A program made the translations under genes and the position numbers. A stretch of 64,000 bases of DNA from Candidatus Thermochlorobacteriaceae bacterium (lineage in GTDB: Bacteria > Bacteroidota > Chlorobiia > Chlorobiales > Thermochlorobacteraceae), in the NCBI GenBank assembly GCA_029263855.1, contig JAJUFC010000015.1:36958-100957 (forward strand), written 5' to 3'. Below are positions 42,967 through 52,254 of the stretch, piece by piece (position 1 is the first letter of the stretch; each line of letters starts with the position of its first letter). The notes under the pieces were generated by a model. It was not told the DNA's origin, ran no database searches, and was given only the letters and a program-made list of their open reading frames with translations.

Positions 42967-43761
42967 TTATTTTCTTGGACTCGCCTCGCTTCCTGCTAAA
43001 ATGCCTCCGTCAATTGTTAGTTCAATGCCTGTTACATAGTTGCTTTCATCACTTGCCAAATACAAAATTCCATAAGCAACATCTATCGGCTCTCCAAAGC
43101 GACCAAGCGGTATGCCTGCTTCTATGTCTTCAATAATTTGTTTTCTTTGCTCGCCTTCTCCGAGCATAGCGTCCCACATTGGTGTCATAATGGCAGCGGG
43201 GTGAACGCTGTTGCATCTGATTTTATATCCTTTTTCCGCGCAATAAAGGGCAACGCTTTTTGTATGGTTTCTGACCGATGCTTTACTTGACGCATATGCA
43301 ACTGCTCCGGGAATGCCAACTACGCCGCTTCGTGAGGAGATATTGACAATGCTACCGCCCTTATCTTTCATAAGTCTGATGGCGTATTTGCACCCAAGCA
43401 TAACCCCTGTTGAATTAACTCTATGAACTTCTTCCCAAGATTTCAAGTCTGTGTTTTCAGCGTCCCAAGCCCCCGATGTTTCCAAGAAACCTGTTATTCC
43501 CGCATTGTTCACTAAAATGTCAAGTCGCCCATATTTTTGGGCAATATATTCTGTGGCATTTTGCCAGTTTTCTTCATTCCCAACGTCTAAATGCACATAG
43601 TCGGCGTTAGTCTTTAAGTTGTATAGGAGGGCATTCCCTTCTTCGTCTTTGATGTCAGAAACGATTACAATTGCCCCTTCTTTGTGAAAAAGTTCGGCTG
43701 TTGCCCGCCCTATTCCACGGGCTGAGCCTGTTATCAAGGCGATTTTGTTTTTTAATCTCAT
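42967..43761 (-). CDS. Short-chain dehydrogenase/reductase (SDR)
   Basis: A 264-residue classical SDR. The Rossmann glycine motif TGSARGIG is at residues 11-18, NNAG is near 88, and the catalytic Ser-Tyr-Lys lies in NISSRSGVVGIPGAVAYASS (YASSK). The C-terminal LASDESNYVTGIELTIDGG is typical. It reduces or oxidises a hydroxyl/keto group using NAD(P)H. Hand counts give about 41% G+C over six 60-base lines, against about 57% in four lines of the adjacent deacetylase gene, so recent horizontal acquisition is likely. It is not part of an operon with either neighbour. Confidence 0.88.
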   Translation of the reverse strand: MRLKNKIALITGSARGIGRATAELFHKEGAIVIVSDIKDEEGNALLYNLKTNADYVHLDVGNEENWQNATEYIAQKYGRLDILVNNAGITGFLETSGAWDAENTDLKSWEEVHRVNSTGVMLGCKYAIRLMKDKGGSIVNISSRSGVVGIPGAVAYASSKASVRNHTKSVALYCAEKGYKIRCNSVHPAAIMTPMWDAMLGEGEQRKQIIEDIEAGIPLGRFGEPIDVAYGILYLASDESNYVTGIELTIDGGILAGSEASPRK

Positions 43762-43832
43762 TTTTGTCCCGTGTTGCGAAGCGCGTTGTTTTTATCTTAA
43801 AAAGAGCCTGATGTTTTGGTCTAACTCAATAC

Positions 43833-44924
43833 TTAAAACGTCGCGATTTTCTTGGCGTAGCCCGTCAGTTCCGTATAGCCTCTGCCTGAAATCGCAACGC
43901 CCGCCTTCGTTCCTGAAACCGCTGTGCTTCCTTCCCAATAAGTGACGCGTGTCGATTCTTCCGTCAAGAGTTCTTGGTCTTCGACAGTGGCTTCCACATT
44001 GAGCAACATTGAAAGTTTCGGAACGGAAATCGTCCACTGTATCGGATATTCCGCGCCCGACTTTTTGGAGACATAGCGTTTGCGAACCTCAATCTTGAAA
44101 TCCTCTGCGGAGAACTTTTCGCTCGCGCCATCTTTGAAAACCATCGTGCCGCTGGAATACGGACTATTCGCGCCATCGGCGAAGCGCAAATTGAAGAGCA
44201 TCAATTCGGTCGTGTCGGAGAGTTGAATCGAGAACCAATCCCAACCCACGACGTTTTCTTCCAAGACCGACGAGCCAAACTCGTGGTCTTTCCAACTTTC
44301 GCCCTCGACCGTGAATCGCTCGCCGTTCAAGGAGAGCGCGCCCGTCGATTTTAGACGGGTGTAGGAGTAATACATCGAGGCGTTGTTCGGGTCTCGTCCT
44401 TTTCGGCTGTATCCGTTTTCGCCGTGCAGAACGGGCGGCTTTGCGGGTTCAAGAATCAAGGCGAGCGCGAAGGAATCGGTCTCGGCTTGAATGAGTTGAT
44501 ACTTTCCCAAATCTTGCGCCGACCAATTTCCGATGAAGGTTTTGTAGTAGCGCTCCGACGCGCCCGCGTCGCCGAAGTTGCCGCGCGATTGTTTTTCGGC
44601 GTGGTAAAATTTCTTGTTGGATTCGTCGGTAATCGCGAAGTGCGCGAAGTAGATTTGTTTGCGTGTGGCGTCCGATTCTTCTATCGCGAGCGCGGTGCGG
44701 AAAAAGGTGAGTTCGTAGCCAAATCGTCGCTCGCCGCTTTGAAGATGCCCTGTGTAATACCACCACTCGGTTCGGAAATCGTTGTGCGCCGCGTGGTCTT
44801 TGGGAAGCGATATTGCGTATTGCGGCGAGGCAAACGAGAACGGCTCTTTTTTGGCGCAAGCCGTGTAGATGATGGACGCAAGGAGCGTTACAAAAAGCGA
44901 ACTGCCGATGAGAAATTTGCGCAT
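43833..44924 (-). CDS. CrtC/AttH-like lipocalin lipoprotein
   Basis: A 363-residue protein with a signal ending in a possible lipobox YTAC (Cys at residue 23). Two lipocalin-like barrels follow. The first has the family motif FRTEWWYYTGHLQSGERRFG, and the second starts around WKDHEFGSSVLEENVVGWDW. This is the CrtC/AttH (PF07143/lipocalin_9) family. Members include carotenoid 1,2-hydratase CrtC and the AttH-like lipoproteins of unknown role. A link to carotenoid hydration is possible in a phototroph, but an envelope lipid-binding role is at least as likely because of the lipoprotein signal. It follows the YdcF-like gene by 22 bases in the same direction. Confidence 0.78.
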   Translation of the reverse strand: MRKFLIGSSLFVTLLASIIYTACAKKEPFSFASPQYAISLPKDHAAHNDFRTEWWYYTGHLQSGERRFGYELTFFRTALAIEESDATRKQIYFAHFAITDESNKKFYHAEKQSRGNFGDAGASERYYKTFIGNWSAQDLGKYQLIQAETDSFALALILEPAKPPVLHGENGYSRKGRDPNNASMYYSYTRLKSTGALSLNGERFTVEGESWKDHEFGSSVLEENVVGWDWFSIQLSDTTELMLFNLRFADGANSPYSSGTMVFKDGASEKFSAEDFKIEVRKRYVSKKSGAEYPIQWTISVPKLSMLLNVEATVEDQELLTEESTRVTYWEGSTAVSGTKAGVAISGRGYTELTGYAKKIATF

Positions 44925-44946
44925 GTATGTTTAGGTTGATTGCCCT

Positions 44947-45669
44947 TCACAACACAAACACGTCGTAATAAAGTTGCTTGACGATTTCGGGAAACGCAAC
45001 CGTCCAGCCTGTTATGGATTCAAACCAATTTCGATGATTGAACTCGCGCTCGTAGGGCAAGAGATGAACGGTAATGCCGAGCGGCTTGGCGAATTTCTCG
45101 TAGCAGAGTCGCGAGCGGCGCGAGTGAAGGTCGCGCGTAACGAGCGAAAATTCTTTCCAGCCGCGCTTGTGAGCGGAGTCGACGACGGCTTTGGCGAGGT
45201 TGAGCGTCTTCGGCTCTTGAAACGGCACGATGAAAAATTCGAGCGTCGTGGTATCCAGTTCCGCGCTCCACGCATTGAGCATCACGGCTTGACGCAGGCG
45301 CGGGCGATGATGAACGGACTCATACATCGTCGAGACGATGCGCTCTGCGCCCGTTTGTTCGGCGAAGGCTTTGGCGTGAACGAAAATCTCGTAATCGCCC
45401 GTCCAGTTTTCCACCACCAAGTTTGCGCAACGTGGATAACTTGCAGGAATCTTATCGACAATGTAGGGATTGACGAGGGTTTTCAACAGAAATCCGCGAG
45501 CATTCCACAGAATTATCAACAAAACAAGGCAAAACGTGGATAACGCGAGTTTCGCTTGCCATGTGAGGACGCGCTTTTGAACGGTTTTGAAAATCCAGTT
45601 TTTCAACGTTTGTGGATAAAATTGTGGAAAATGAATCGCAAGCCTCAACGCCCACTGCCCGTAAGCCAT
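44947..45669 (-). CDS. YdcF/ElyC-like DUF218 protein
   Basis: From the ATG at 45669 the protein has 240 residues. A single TM helix (LALSTFCLVLLIILWNARGF) is followed by a DUF218-like Rossmannoid domain with VVENWTGDYEIFVHAKAFAE, ESVHHRPRLRQAVMLNAWSA and EFSLVTRDLHSRRSRLCYEK. The family (YdcF, SanA, ElyC) influences envelope integrity and polysaccharide metabolism. The start overlaps the LptF/G gene: a TTG at 45648 overlapping its TGA by four bases is an alternative start. Both imply translational coupling with the LPS-export permease upstream. Confidence 0.72.
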   Translation of the reverse strand: MAYGQWALRLAIHFPQFYPQTLKNWIFKTVQKRVLTWQAKLALSTFCLVLLIILWNARGFLLKTLVNPYIVDKIPASYPRCANLVVENWTGDYEIFVHAKAFAEQTGAERIVSTMYESVHHRPRLRQAVMLNAWSAELDTTTLEFFIVPFQEPKTLNLAKAVVDSAHKRGWKEFSLVTRDLHSRRSRLCYEKFAKPLGITVHLLPYEREFNHRNWFESITGWTVAFPEIVKQLYYDVFVL

Positions 45670-47045
45670 CGGAAGTTTGTTCCTGAAACCGCTATAAACA
45701 ATCCCGTTCCAATGGCAATCAAAACGGCGTTGCCCGCCCACATCGCGACCGAAGGCGGCACAATCGCACGGTCGGCAAGTTTTTCGCCGCTAATGAGAAA
45801 AGCCCAATACATCAAGAAAAACGCGAGCGAAAGTCCCGCCCCGATTCCGAATCCGCCGCGTTTTGCTAAAACTCCAAGTGGCACGCCGACGAGCACGAAG
45901 CAAAAGCACGCAAACGGAATCGAGAATTTCTTGTGGACTTCGACCATATACTTGCGCTGCATTTCCATGTCGTTGCGAATCGTAAAGAGCGTGTTGCTCG
46001 TCTGCATCTGTAAGTTTCGTGCGAGGGCTGTGGCTCTATCCACCACAAACGTGTGTTCAAATGGCGGGATTGAGCGCAGGTAAAAGAGCGTATCGCTCGA
46101 CGCTTGTTGAGTGTTTTGTTCTGTAACATTTAAGACGAGCGAATCGGCGCGAAGCGATGAGCCTGAAAAGAGCGTTGTCCATGTCTCGAGGGTTGCCTTA
46201 GCAATTTTGGCTTTCTTGTCGTCGATTTGCGCTTGTAGGCTGTCGCAAATGCCAAGCATGGTTGAAGCAGAAAGTTCACGGTCGCCGCGGCTCACCGCGC
46301 TTTCGTCGGAGCGTTGAAATCCGAAGCCTGACGCATCAAGCAAAACCTTATGCTTCTGAAACTCGACGCGCCGATATTCTTTGCGTGTGTTTTTATCGAC
46401 CTCGTGCATTTCGCCATCATAGAGCGTCATAATCAGGTAGCGATAATCGGAAGAATACTCGAACTTGCCCGTCTCGGCGGTGATGACGGTTTCGCTTTGC
46501 GGGCGGGTGTAATCGTAAATCGTTACGCCGCCGATGTCAGATGTGGTTTCGCTCGTTTTTCGCGCTAAAATCGAGTAGCCGTAAATGAGGTTTGAAAACA
46601 CATTTTCTTGCAGTCCAAACGAGGGCTTTTTGCGTGAAATGTCAATCATCAACACTTTCGCTTGATGATTGGCTTCGGGCAAGACCACATTGCCGAATCG
46701 CTCGACCAACACCGTAAGAATTGCGCCTGCAATTAAAACGGGATACATCAGCCGCCACAGCGAAATGCCGCCGGCGCGCATGGCGGTGATTTCCAAGTCA
46801 TTGGTCATTTTCCCGAACGCCATTAAACAGGCAATTAACACGCCCATTGGCGCAGCGAGCACCACCATCCACGCGATTTGGAGCAAAATCAACTCGATAA
46901 TGACAGTTACATCAAGACCTTTGCCGACGAAGCGATCGAGCGTGCGCGTCAGAAACTGCAAGAGGAAAACGAAAATAACCGTGAAGAATCCAAATAAGAA
47001 CGGACCAATGTGAGCGAGCAGGATATGTCGGTGAAGAATTTTCAC
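45645..47045 (-). CDS. LptF/LptG family LPS-export permease (YjgP/YjgQ)
   Basis: GTG start at 47045. A 466-residue protein with three N-terminal TM helices (HILLAHIGPFLFGFFTVIFV, VTVIIELILLQIAWMVVLAA, WRLMYPVLIAGAILTVLVER), a long periplasmic beta-jellyroll domain (about residues 120-370) and three C-terminal TM helices. Motifs MAFGKMTNDLEITAMRAGGI and VGVPLGVLAKRGGFGIGAGL are those of YjgP/YjgQ. It extracts LPS from the inner membrane with LptB. Together with the LptA-like protein at 11406 it implies an Lpt pathway. It lies three bases after the adenylate cyclase stop. Confidence 0.9.
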   Translation of the reverse strand: MKILHRHILLAHIGPFLFGFFTVIFVFLLQFLTRTLDRFVGKGLDVTVIIELILLQIAWMVVLAAPMGVLIACLMAFGKMTNDLEITAMRAGGISLWRLMYPVLIAGAILTVLVERFGNVVLPEANHQAKVLMIDISRKKPSFGLQENVFSNLIYGYSILARKTSETTSDIGGVTIYDYTRPQSETVITAETGKFEYSSDYRYLIMTLYDGEMHEVDKNTRKEYRRVEFQKHKVLLDASGFGFQRSDESAVSRGDRELSASTMLGICDSLQAQIDDKKAKIAKATLETWTTLFSGSSLRADSLVLNVTEQNTQQASSDTLFYLRSIPPFEHTFVVDRATALARNLQMQTSNTLFTIRNDMEMQRKYMVEVHKKFSIPFACFCFVLVGVPLGVLAKRGGFGIGAGLSLAFFLMYWAFLISGEKLADRAIVPPSVAMWAGNAVLIAIGTGLFIAVSGTNFRWLTGSGR

Positions 47046-47048
47046 GCC

Positions 47049-48761
47049 CTATTGCCACTCGATTTTTTCTTTGAGAAAATATGTTTGCATAACGCCTTTG
47101 CCTTTAACTTCAATCGTGCCACGTTTTTCAAAGATGAACTTATCGCGCAAGAGTTGATACGTCGCTTCTGTTACTTGCACTTCGTTAGGATTGCCATGCG
47201 ACTCCATTCGCGACGCGGTATTGACGGTGTCGCCCCAGAGGTCGTAGATGAACTTTTTCGTGCCAATCACGCCTGCGACGACGGGACCTGAATTGACGCC
47301 GATTCTCAAACTCATCGGCGCGTCGCTTTGCGCGTTGATGCGGCTCATTTCGTTCATCATTTGCAAGGCGGCTTGGGCGACGGCTTCGGCGTGGTCGGCG
47401 CGCACAATCGGCACACCACTGACTGCCATATACGCATCACCTATCGTTTTAATTTTTTCCAATCCGAATTTCTCAACGATTTCGTCGAAGGCTGAAAAAA
47501 TTTCGTTCAAAATCACAACGAGTGTTTCGGGTTTGAATCGCGCGGAAAACGTCGTAAACCCGACGAGGTCGGCAAACAGCACGGTCGCTTCTTTGAAGTA
47601 ATCGGCAATGACATATTCGCCTTGTTTCAAGCGTTGCGCGACGGATTTGGGCAAGATGTTCAGAAGCAACCGTTCTGACTTTTCCTGCTCGGCTTTGAGT
47701 TCGACGTTTTTCAGGCGATAGATTTCCTTTTCGCGCTCGACTTTTTCGAGTTCAAACTTCGCTTCCAACCCGCGCAATCGCTTGCGCGCGTCTTCGCTGA
47801 ACACTTCTTCTTTGAACTGATGATAAAGTTTATGATGCTCCAAAGCGTTCTTGAAGTCGCCTTTCAGTTCGTAGGTTTCCGAGAGAGCCTTACAAGTGTC
47901 GTAAATGAGTTCTTTGGAATTGATTTCTTCGGCGAGTTCCAACGCGCTTTTAAGGTAATCGAGTGCCGTATCAGAATCGCCCGTATCGTTAAGAATAATA
48001 CCAATATTGCAGAGGGTTGTAATCGCGCTGTTTTTATCTTCAATTTCTTTGAAGAGGTCTAATGCTTTGAGGTTGCAGTCGAGCGCGTTTTGATGGTCTT
48101 GCAAACTGTGATAGAAACTGCCGATGTTGAGGAAGGCGTTGGCTTCGCCGCGTCGGTCTTGAAGCGATTGCGCGATTTCCAAACTTTTGAGATAGTAATC
48201 GAGCGCGACGTCTTTTTGCGCGAGTTGGAAATAGGCGTTGGCGATGTTCATCAGCGCCGCGCCTTCGCCGACTTTGTCGCCCCCATCTTGCTTGAGTTTG
48301 AGGCTTTGTTCATAGCAGTTCAAGGCGTTTTGATAGTCGCCTAATTTTTGATAGACGTTGCCGATGTTGTTGAGCGAGATGGATTCGCCGTGCTTGTCGC
48401 GCATGGTTTGACGCAAGCTAAGGCTTTTGGTGTGAAAATCGAGGGCGTTGGCGTAGTCTCCTAAACTTTGGTAGACATTGCCGATGGTATTCAGTGCCGT
48501 CGCCGCGCCGAGTTTATCTCCGAGTTCTTCAAACATCATCAGCGCGTCTGTCGACTCGGAAAGAGCCTCTTCGTAATTGGCGAGTAGATAGTGGCAAACG
48601 CCGATATTGCGTTGGCTATACGCAGTGCCTTTCTTGTAGGCATGCTCTTGGGAAAGTCGAAATGCGTTTTCGCTTATCTCGAGTGCTTGTTTCGGTCGCT
48701 CATTGCGGCACTCCCAAGCCGCTTCGTTTAAGTCGTCGATTGTTACGAATACATCGTTCAT
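47049..48761 (-). CDS. TPR-containing class III adenylate/guanylate cyclase
   Basis: A 570-residue cytoplasmic protein. Residues 1 to about 320 hold some eight tetratricopeptide repeats of the 40-residue GxxxNIGNVYQxLGDYxxAL type. A short coiled coil follows (KFELEKVEREKEIYRLKNVE). The class III cyclase domain then has the metal-binding FADLVGFTTF near 395, KTIGDAYMAV (purine-selecting Lys) near 435, GVNSGPVVAGVIG, and LWGDTVNTASR (Asp/Thr for adenine) near 505. These residues favour adenylate over guanylate cyclase. TPRs presumably bind a regulatory partner. It is separated from the response regulator gene upstream by a terminator at 48827. Confidence 0.9.
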   Translation of the reverse strand: MNDVFVTIDDLNEAAWECRNERPKQALEISENAFRLSQEHAYKKGTAYSQRNIGVCHYLLANYEEALSESTDALMMFEELGDKLGAATALNTIGNVYQSLGDYANALDFHTKSLSLRQTMRDKHGESISLNNIGNVYQKLGDYQNALNCYEQSLKLKQDGGDKVGEGAALMNIANAYFQLAQKDVALDYYLKSLEIAQSLQDRRGEANAFLNIGSFYHSLQDHQNALDCNLKALDLFKEIEDKNSAITTLCNIGIILNDTGDSDTALDYLKSALELAEEINSKELIYDTCKALSETYELKGDFKNALEHHKLYHQFKEEVFSEDARKRLRGLEAKFELEKVEREKEIYRLKNVELKAEQEKSERLLLNILPKSVAQRLKQGEYVIADYFKEATVLFADLVGFTTFSARFKPETLVVILNEIFSAFDEIVEKFGLEKIKTIGDAYMAVSGVPIVRADHAEAVAQAALQMMNEMSRINAQSDAPMSLRIGVNSGPVVAGVIGTKKFIYDLWGDTVNTASRMESHGNPNEVQVTEATYQLLRDKFIFEKRGTIEVKGKGVMQTYFLKEKIEWQ

Positions 48762-48826
48762 GTTTGAGTGCAGGGTAGCACTTGTGAGTTATCAGTTCTA
48801 CAAAAGTCGTCGAATATAAAAGGCGC

Positions 48827-48865
48827 GTCAAATTTCTTGCGGTTAAACGAGAAATCGACGCGCCT
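48827..48865 (-). terminator. Terminator of the response-regulator gene
   Basis: On the minus strand the arm AGGCGCGTC pairs with GACGCGCCT, and ATTTCT with AGAAAT inside, with one bulge. The 3' arm runs into TTTTAT. It separates the sensor kinase/regulator transcript from the cyclase gene. Confidence 0.65.
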
Positions 48866-48884
48866 AAGTAAAATTATGCCACGA

Positions 48885-49859
48885 TTAAGACTCGTTGCGA
48901 AGATTTGTTTTTGAGAGCAGGGCTTGTGCCGCGCGGAGTCGCAGACGAAGCGCGCTTTCTTCAATTTTCGGCGACACCATTTCAGGCGCGATTGCTTCGG
49001 CAGTTTGACGAATGTTGGCGTTGGGTGCTTTCGTATAGAGTTTATTTTTTTCAACCGCTTCAGAAATCGTTTTGCCGATGACATCGTCGCCCGCTGGCTT
49101 AACGAGGTATTTGAATACGCTCAGTTCATTGATAGAACGCACGGCAAGCGTCGCATCTTTAACTTCGGTTAAAATCACCGTAACGATATGCGGATACTCC
49201 TGACGAATCGTGTTGAGGAAACTGATTCCATCAACGTCGCCGAAGTTCACGTTGCTTACGACCACCGACACGGGACGCTTCGCCAACTCTTTGAACGCCT
49301 CATCGACCGATGACACGCCCGACACGTCAAATCCCTTGCTGAATTTATCGACGAGCGTTTTCACCTCGCCCTCATTGTAGTCGACAAAAAGCACGCTGCC
49401 GTGTTTTTCTTCGACCTCAATGTGCACCCGTGATGGTATTTTTTGAACTTCCGCTTTCGCTTGCTCTTTGGCTTGAAGTTGCGAGATGCGGTCGTAGATT
49501 TGAATGCCAAGTTTAACGAGGTTGCAAAGGTTATCGGCTTTCCAAGGCTTATTGATATAGCGGAAAATTTCGCCCGCATTAACGGAACTGATGATGGCAT
49601 CAAGGTCGCTGTAGCCTGTCAAGAGCATACGAACAGTATTCGGACTGATGAGTTTGACTTGGCGCAATACTTCATGACCGAGCATACCGGGCATACGTTG
49701 GTCGCTGATAACGACTTTAATCGGCTCACGCTTGACAATTTCTAACGCTTGCGCGCCGCCATTTGCTGTATGAACATTGTAGTCGTCTTCAAGTAATCGC
49801 GAAAGCGAACTGAGCACCATTGGCTCGTCATCAACTAAGAGAATGTGTGATTCGCTCAT
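48885..49859 (-). CDS. Response regulator with two receiver-like domains
   Basis: A 324-residue protein. The first receiver (1-120) has the acidic pair DD at 10-11, the phosphoacceptor D53 in ISDQRMPGMLGHEVLRQVKL and the Lys in RYINKPW. The second receiver-like domain (about 153-275) has FVDYNEGEV at its start but Asn in VVVSNVNFGDVDG where the phosphorylated Asp should be, so it is a pseudoreceiver. LVKPAGDD carries its Lys-Pro. No DNA-binding or enzymatic output domain is present; the C-terminus is helical (LRLRLRAAQALLSKTNLRNE). The kinase gene lies 22 bases upstream. Confidence 0.88.
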   Translation of the reverse strand: MSESHILLVDDEPMVLSSLSRLLEDDYNVHTANGGAQALEIVKREPIKVVISDQRMPGMLGHEVLRQVKLISPNTVRMLLTGYSDLDAIISSVNAGEIFRYINKPWKADNLCNLVKLGIQIYDRISQLQAKEQAKAEVQKIPSRVHIEVEEKHGSVLFVDYNEGEVKTLVDKFSKGFDVSGVSSVDEAFKELAKRPVSVVVSNVNFGDVDGISFLNTIRQEYPHIVTVILTEVKDATLAVRSINELSVFKYLVKPAGDDVIGKTISEAVEKNKLYTKAPNANIRQTAEAIAPEMVSPKIEESALRLRLRAAQALLSKTNLRNES

Positions 49860-49881
49860 AATCTTGTCGTTGGTTAGAAGG

Positions 49882-52125
49882 TTAGTTTAAGATGAGCGTT
49901 GACGCTGGCTTAACGATTTGTTTGCTTTGCTTGACCGGTAGTTTAATTGTGAACTCCGTGCCTTTTCCCACTTCGCTTTGCACCGTAATCGTGCCTTTGT
50001 GTTGCTCGATAATTTTATAGACAATCGAGAGCCCAAGCCCCGTGCCTTGTCCCACGTCTTTCGTCGTGAAGAACGGCTCAAAAATCTTCTTCAAATTTTC
50101 TTGCGGAATGCCTTTGCCGTTATCACGGATTTTGATGACCGCCATATCGTCTTCCTTGTAGGTCTTTATCCAAATATTGCCTTGACCTTCAATCGCTTGC
50201 GCAGCATTCGTGATGATGTTGAGCAGTACTTGATTGATTCTCGCTGGGAAACACTCTGCTTTGAGTTCGGGCGCGAAGTCCTTAATCACTTCTGCCTTGT
50301 ATTTAACGATATTGTGCGCAATTTTCAAGGTTGATTCTATTCCCTGATTCAAATCGCTTTCCTTGAACGAGGCTTCGTCTAAGCGTGAGAAGTTTTTGAG
50401 GTCGAGCACAAGTTGCTGAATGCGGTCAATGCCGTCAATCGATTCGGCGATCAGGGCTTGCACTTTTTCGTTGAAACTTCCCGAATCGATTTTCTTTGAC
50501 GCTTCAATGATGCCGACAAGTTTGACTTCCAACTCGTCTAATTGACCATTGACGAGCGAGTCACGCAAGTCGCGATAGCGCTCCAACACATCGAGCAATC
50601 GGCGTTGATTTTTTTCCAGCACTTCGATGTTGTTGCGCACGAATCCCAACGGCGTATTGACCTCGTGGGCGATGCCCGCCACCATTTGACCGAGCGACGC
50701 CATTTTTTCAGACTGAATGAGCTGAGTTTGTTGTTCTTGAATTCGAGCGTTGCTTTCCTCGAGTTTGCTGTAAGATTCTTCCAAGAGATGCAAGCTTTCC
50801 TCGAGCTTCTTCTTGTTTTCTTCAAGTTCCTTGTTGCGCTGAACAAGTGCTTGACCGATGGTATTGAACGACTCACCAACGCTCGCTAGTTCGTCTTTGG
50901 CTTCCAGTTTGACCTCTTCGTCTGTGTCGCCTTTGACGAGTTTTTTGGAGATTTCATCAAGGCTGTTGACCGTCTTCATAACCGAGCGGTAGAAGCCAAC
51001 GAGCAGATAAATCACCAATGCCCAGATAAGCGGCACGCCGATTTGCATTAGCCGCTTTTGAAATGTGAATGTATCGATACGCGCTACGAGCAGTTGGTCA
51101 AGGGCTTTAGCTTCAGCGGCATAGAGTTTTCGCATTGCCGCAAGTGCCATATTTCCTGATTCAACATACTGCTTAGCATCGAAGGTGCTGTCGAGCGCGA
51201 CTTTGCGAATCGGTTTGGTTTGCGCCAAAAAGGCGTTGATCGCGCCAACCGATGCGTCAAAATCTTGATTGACGATGTCTTTGACCTTCGGTCCGTTGTA
51301 AATGTTTTTGAACTCATATGCTTTGGACGCGCCGAGTTTGACACCGTCGAACGTGTTTTCAACGATGCCGGGCAAGACGAAGATGAGTTCGGCAAGACGG
51401 TCTGAACTCAATTCTTTGCCAAGCGCGACGCGCTGACCCAAGTCGCGCGCTTCTGAAATTTTTTGAACCAAGAGCGGAATGCGGAAAATCACGCCGTCCA
51501 TCATATAGTAGGAGTCGATGTCGGGGTCAAGCACGAGGTTGGAAATGTCGCCGATGTGCGCGATTAGAAGCACAATTTTATCGATGACTTCGCTGTGGTC
51601 GGCGTAACTTTTTTCAGTCGAACTTTTCCAAATCGATTCTTTCGTTGCTTTCCAGAGTTTGCGAATTTCTGCCCACTTTTCTTTTCCTTGAAGCGTTTCG
51701 CCAAGCCGATTATCGACGTCGTCAATTGCTGTAATATCGTTCTCGATTTTGCTTTGCAATTCTTGCAGCAATTTTTTCGCGACGCTCTTGTCGGTTTCTC
51801 CACCTTCAAAATAAATCAGAGCCGCTTGGCGATGTTCGGCGACGTGGAAAAGTAGTTCCTTCACAGGCTCATTGTATTCCAATCCAAGTCGCTCTTTCTG
51901 CCCGAAGTCAATCGCTTCGTTGCGAACGGTCGTGAGCAATCCGAGCAAAAGCAAACTTGGAATGTCCAAAATCAAACTGATGAGCGTGAACTTGACGGGG
52001 TATTTCAAATTGTTCATCAATTTGACGGCGGGCGTGAAAATCGAGAATCCCTCTTTTTTCCTCTCAAAGCCGTTAGCGGAAACGCCTGTGGTGTCTTCGT
52101 TGTCAGTAGTTCGGCGACGTGGCAT
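49882..52125 (-). CDS. Membrane sensor histidine kinase with HAMP and helical sensor
   Basis: A 747-residue kinase, ATG at 52125. TM1 is around residues 43-62 and TM2 near 355-375, with about 290 residues of helical, four-helix-bundle-like sensor between them. A HAMP segment and a long coiled coil ([20 protein letters not shown]) lead to the HisKA domain with [20 protein letters not shown] (His near 483). The HATPase_c domain has NAAQAIEG (N box), [22 protein letters not shown]. It should autophosphorylate and pass phosphate to the adjacent regulator. The kinase-regulator order with a following cyclase suggests a cAMP-linked circuit, which is inference. Confidence 0.9.
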   Translation of the reverse strand: MPRRRTTDNEDTTGVSANGFERKKEGFSIFTPAVKLMNNLKYPVKFTLISLILDIPSLLLLGLLTTVRNEAIDFGQKERLGLEYNEPVKELLFHVAEHRQAALIYFEGGETDKSVAKKLLQELQSKIENDITAIDDVDNRLGETLQGKEKWAEIRKLWKATKESIWKSSTEKSYADHSEVIDKIVLLIAHIGDISNLVLDPDIDSYYMMDGVIFRIPLLVQKISEARDLGQRVALGKELSSDRLAELIFVLPGIVENTFDGVKLGASKAYEFKNIYNGPKVKDIVNQDFDASVGAINAFLAQTKPIRKVALDSTFDAKQYVESGNMALAAMRKLYAAEAKALDQLLVARIDTFTFQKRLMQIGVPLIWALVIYLLVGFYRSVMKTVNSLDEISKKLVKGDTDEEVKLEAKDELASVGESFNTIGQALVQRNKELEENKKKLEESLHLLEESYSKLEESNARIQEQQTQLIQSEKMASLGQMVAGIAHEVNTPLGFVRNNIEVLEKNQRRLLDVLERYRDLRDSLVNGQLDELEVKLVGIIEASKKIDSGSFNEKVQALIAESIDGIDRIQQLVLDLKNFSRLDEASFKESDLNQGIESTLKIAHNIVKYKAEVIKDFAPELKAECFPARINQVLLNIITNAAQAIEGQGNIWIKTYKEDDMAVIKIRDNGKGIPQENLKKIFEPFFTTKDVGQGTGLGLSIVYKIIEQHKGTITVQSEVGKGTEFTIKLPVKQSKQIVKPASTLILN

Positions 52126-52203
52126 AGTCTTCTCTTCCAATTTAAGTTTTCAGAGATGTTAAAAAACTCGCAAGTTGGCGTTTGTTTCGGGCAATGAAAG
52201 AGC

Positions 52204-52233
52204 AAAAGCGGCTCTTCAAACAGAGAGCCGCTT
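52204..52233 (-). terminator. Terminator of the porin gene
   Basis: The stem AAGCGGCTCT/AGAGCCGCTT has an 8-base loop. On the minus strand it continues into TTTTGC, 22 bases after the porin stop. Confidence 0.65.
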
Positions 52234-52254
52234 CAAAAGTAAAAAATTAAAAAG

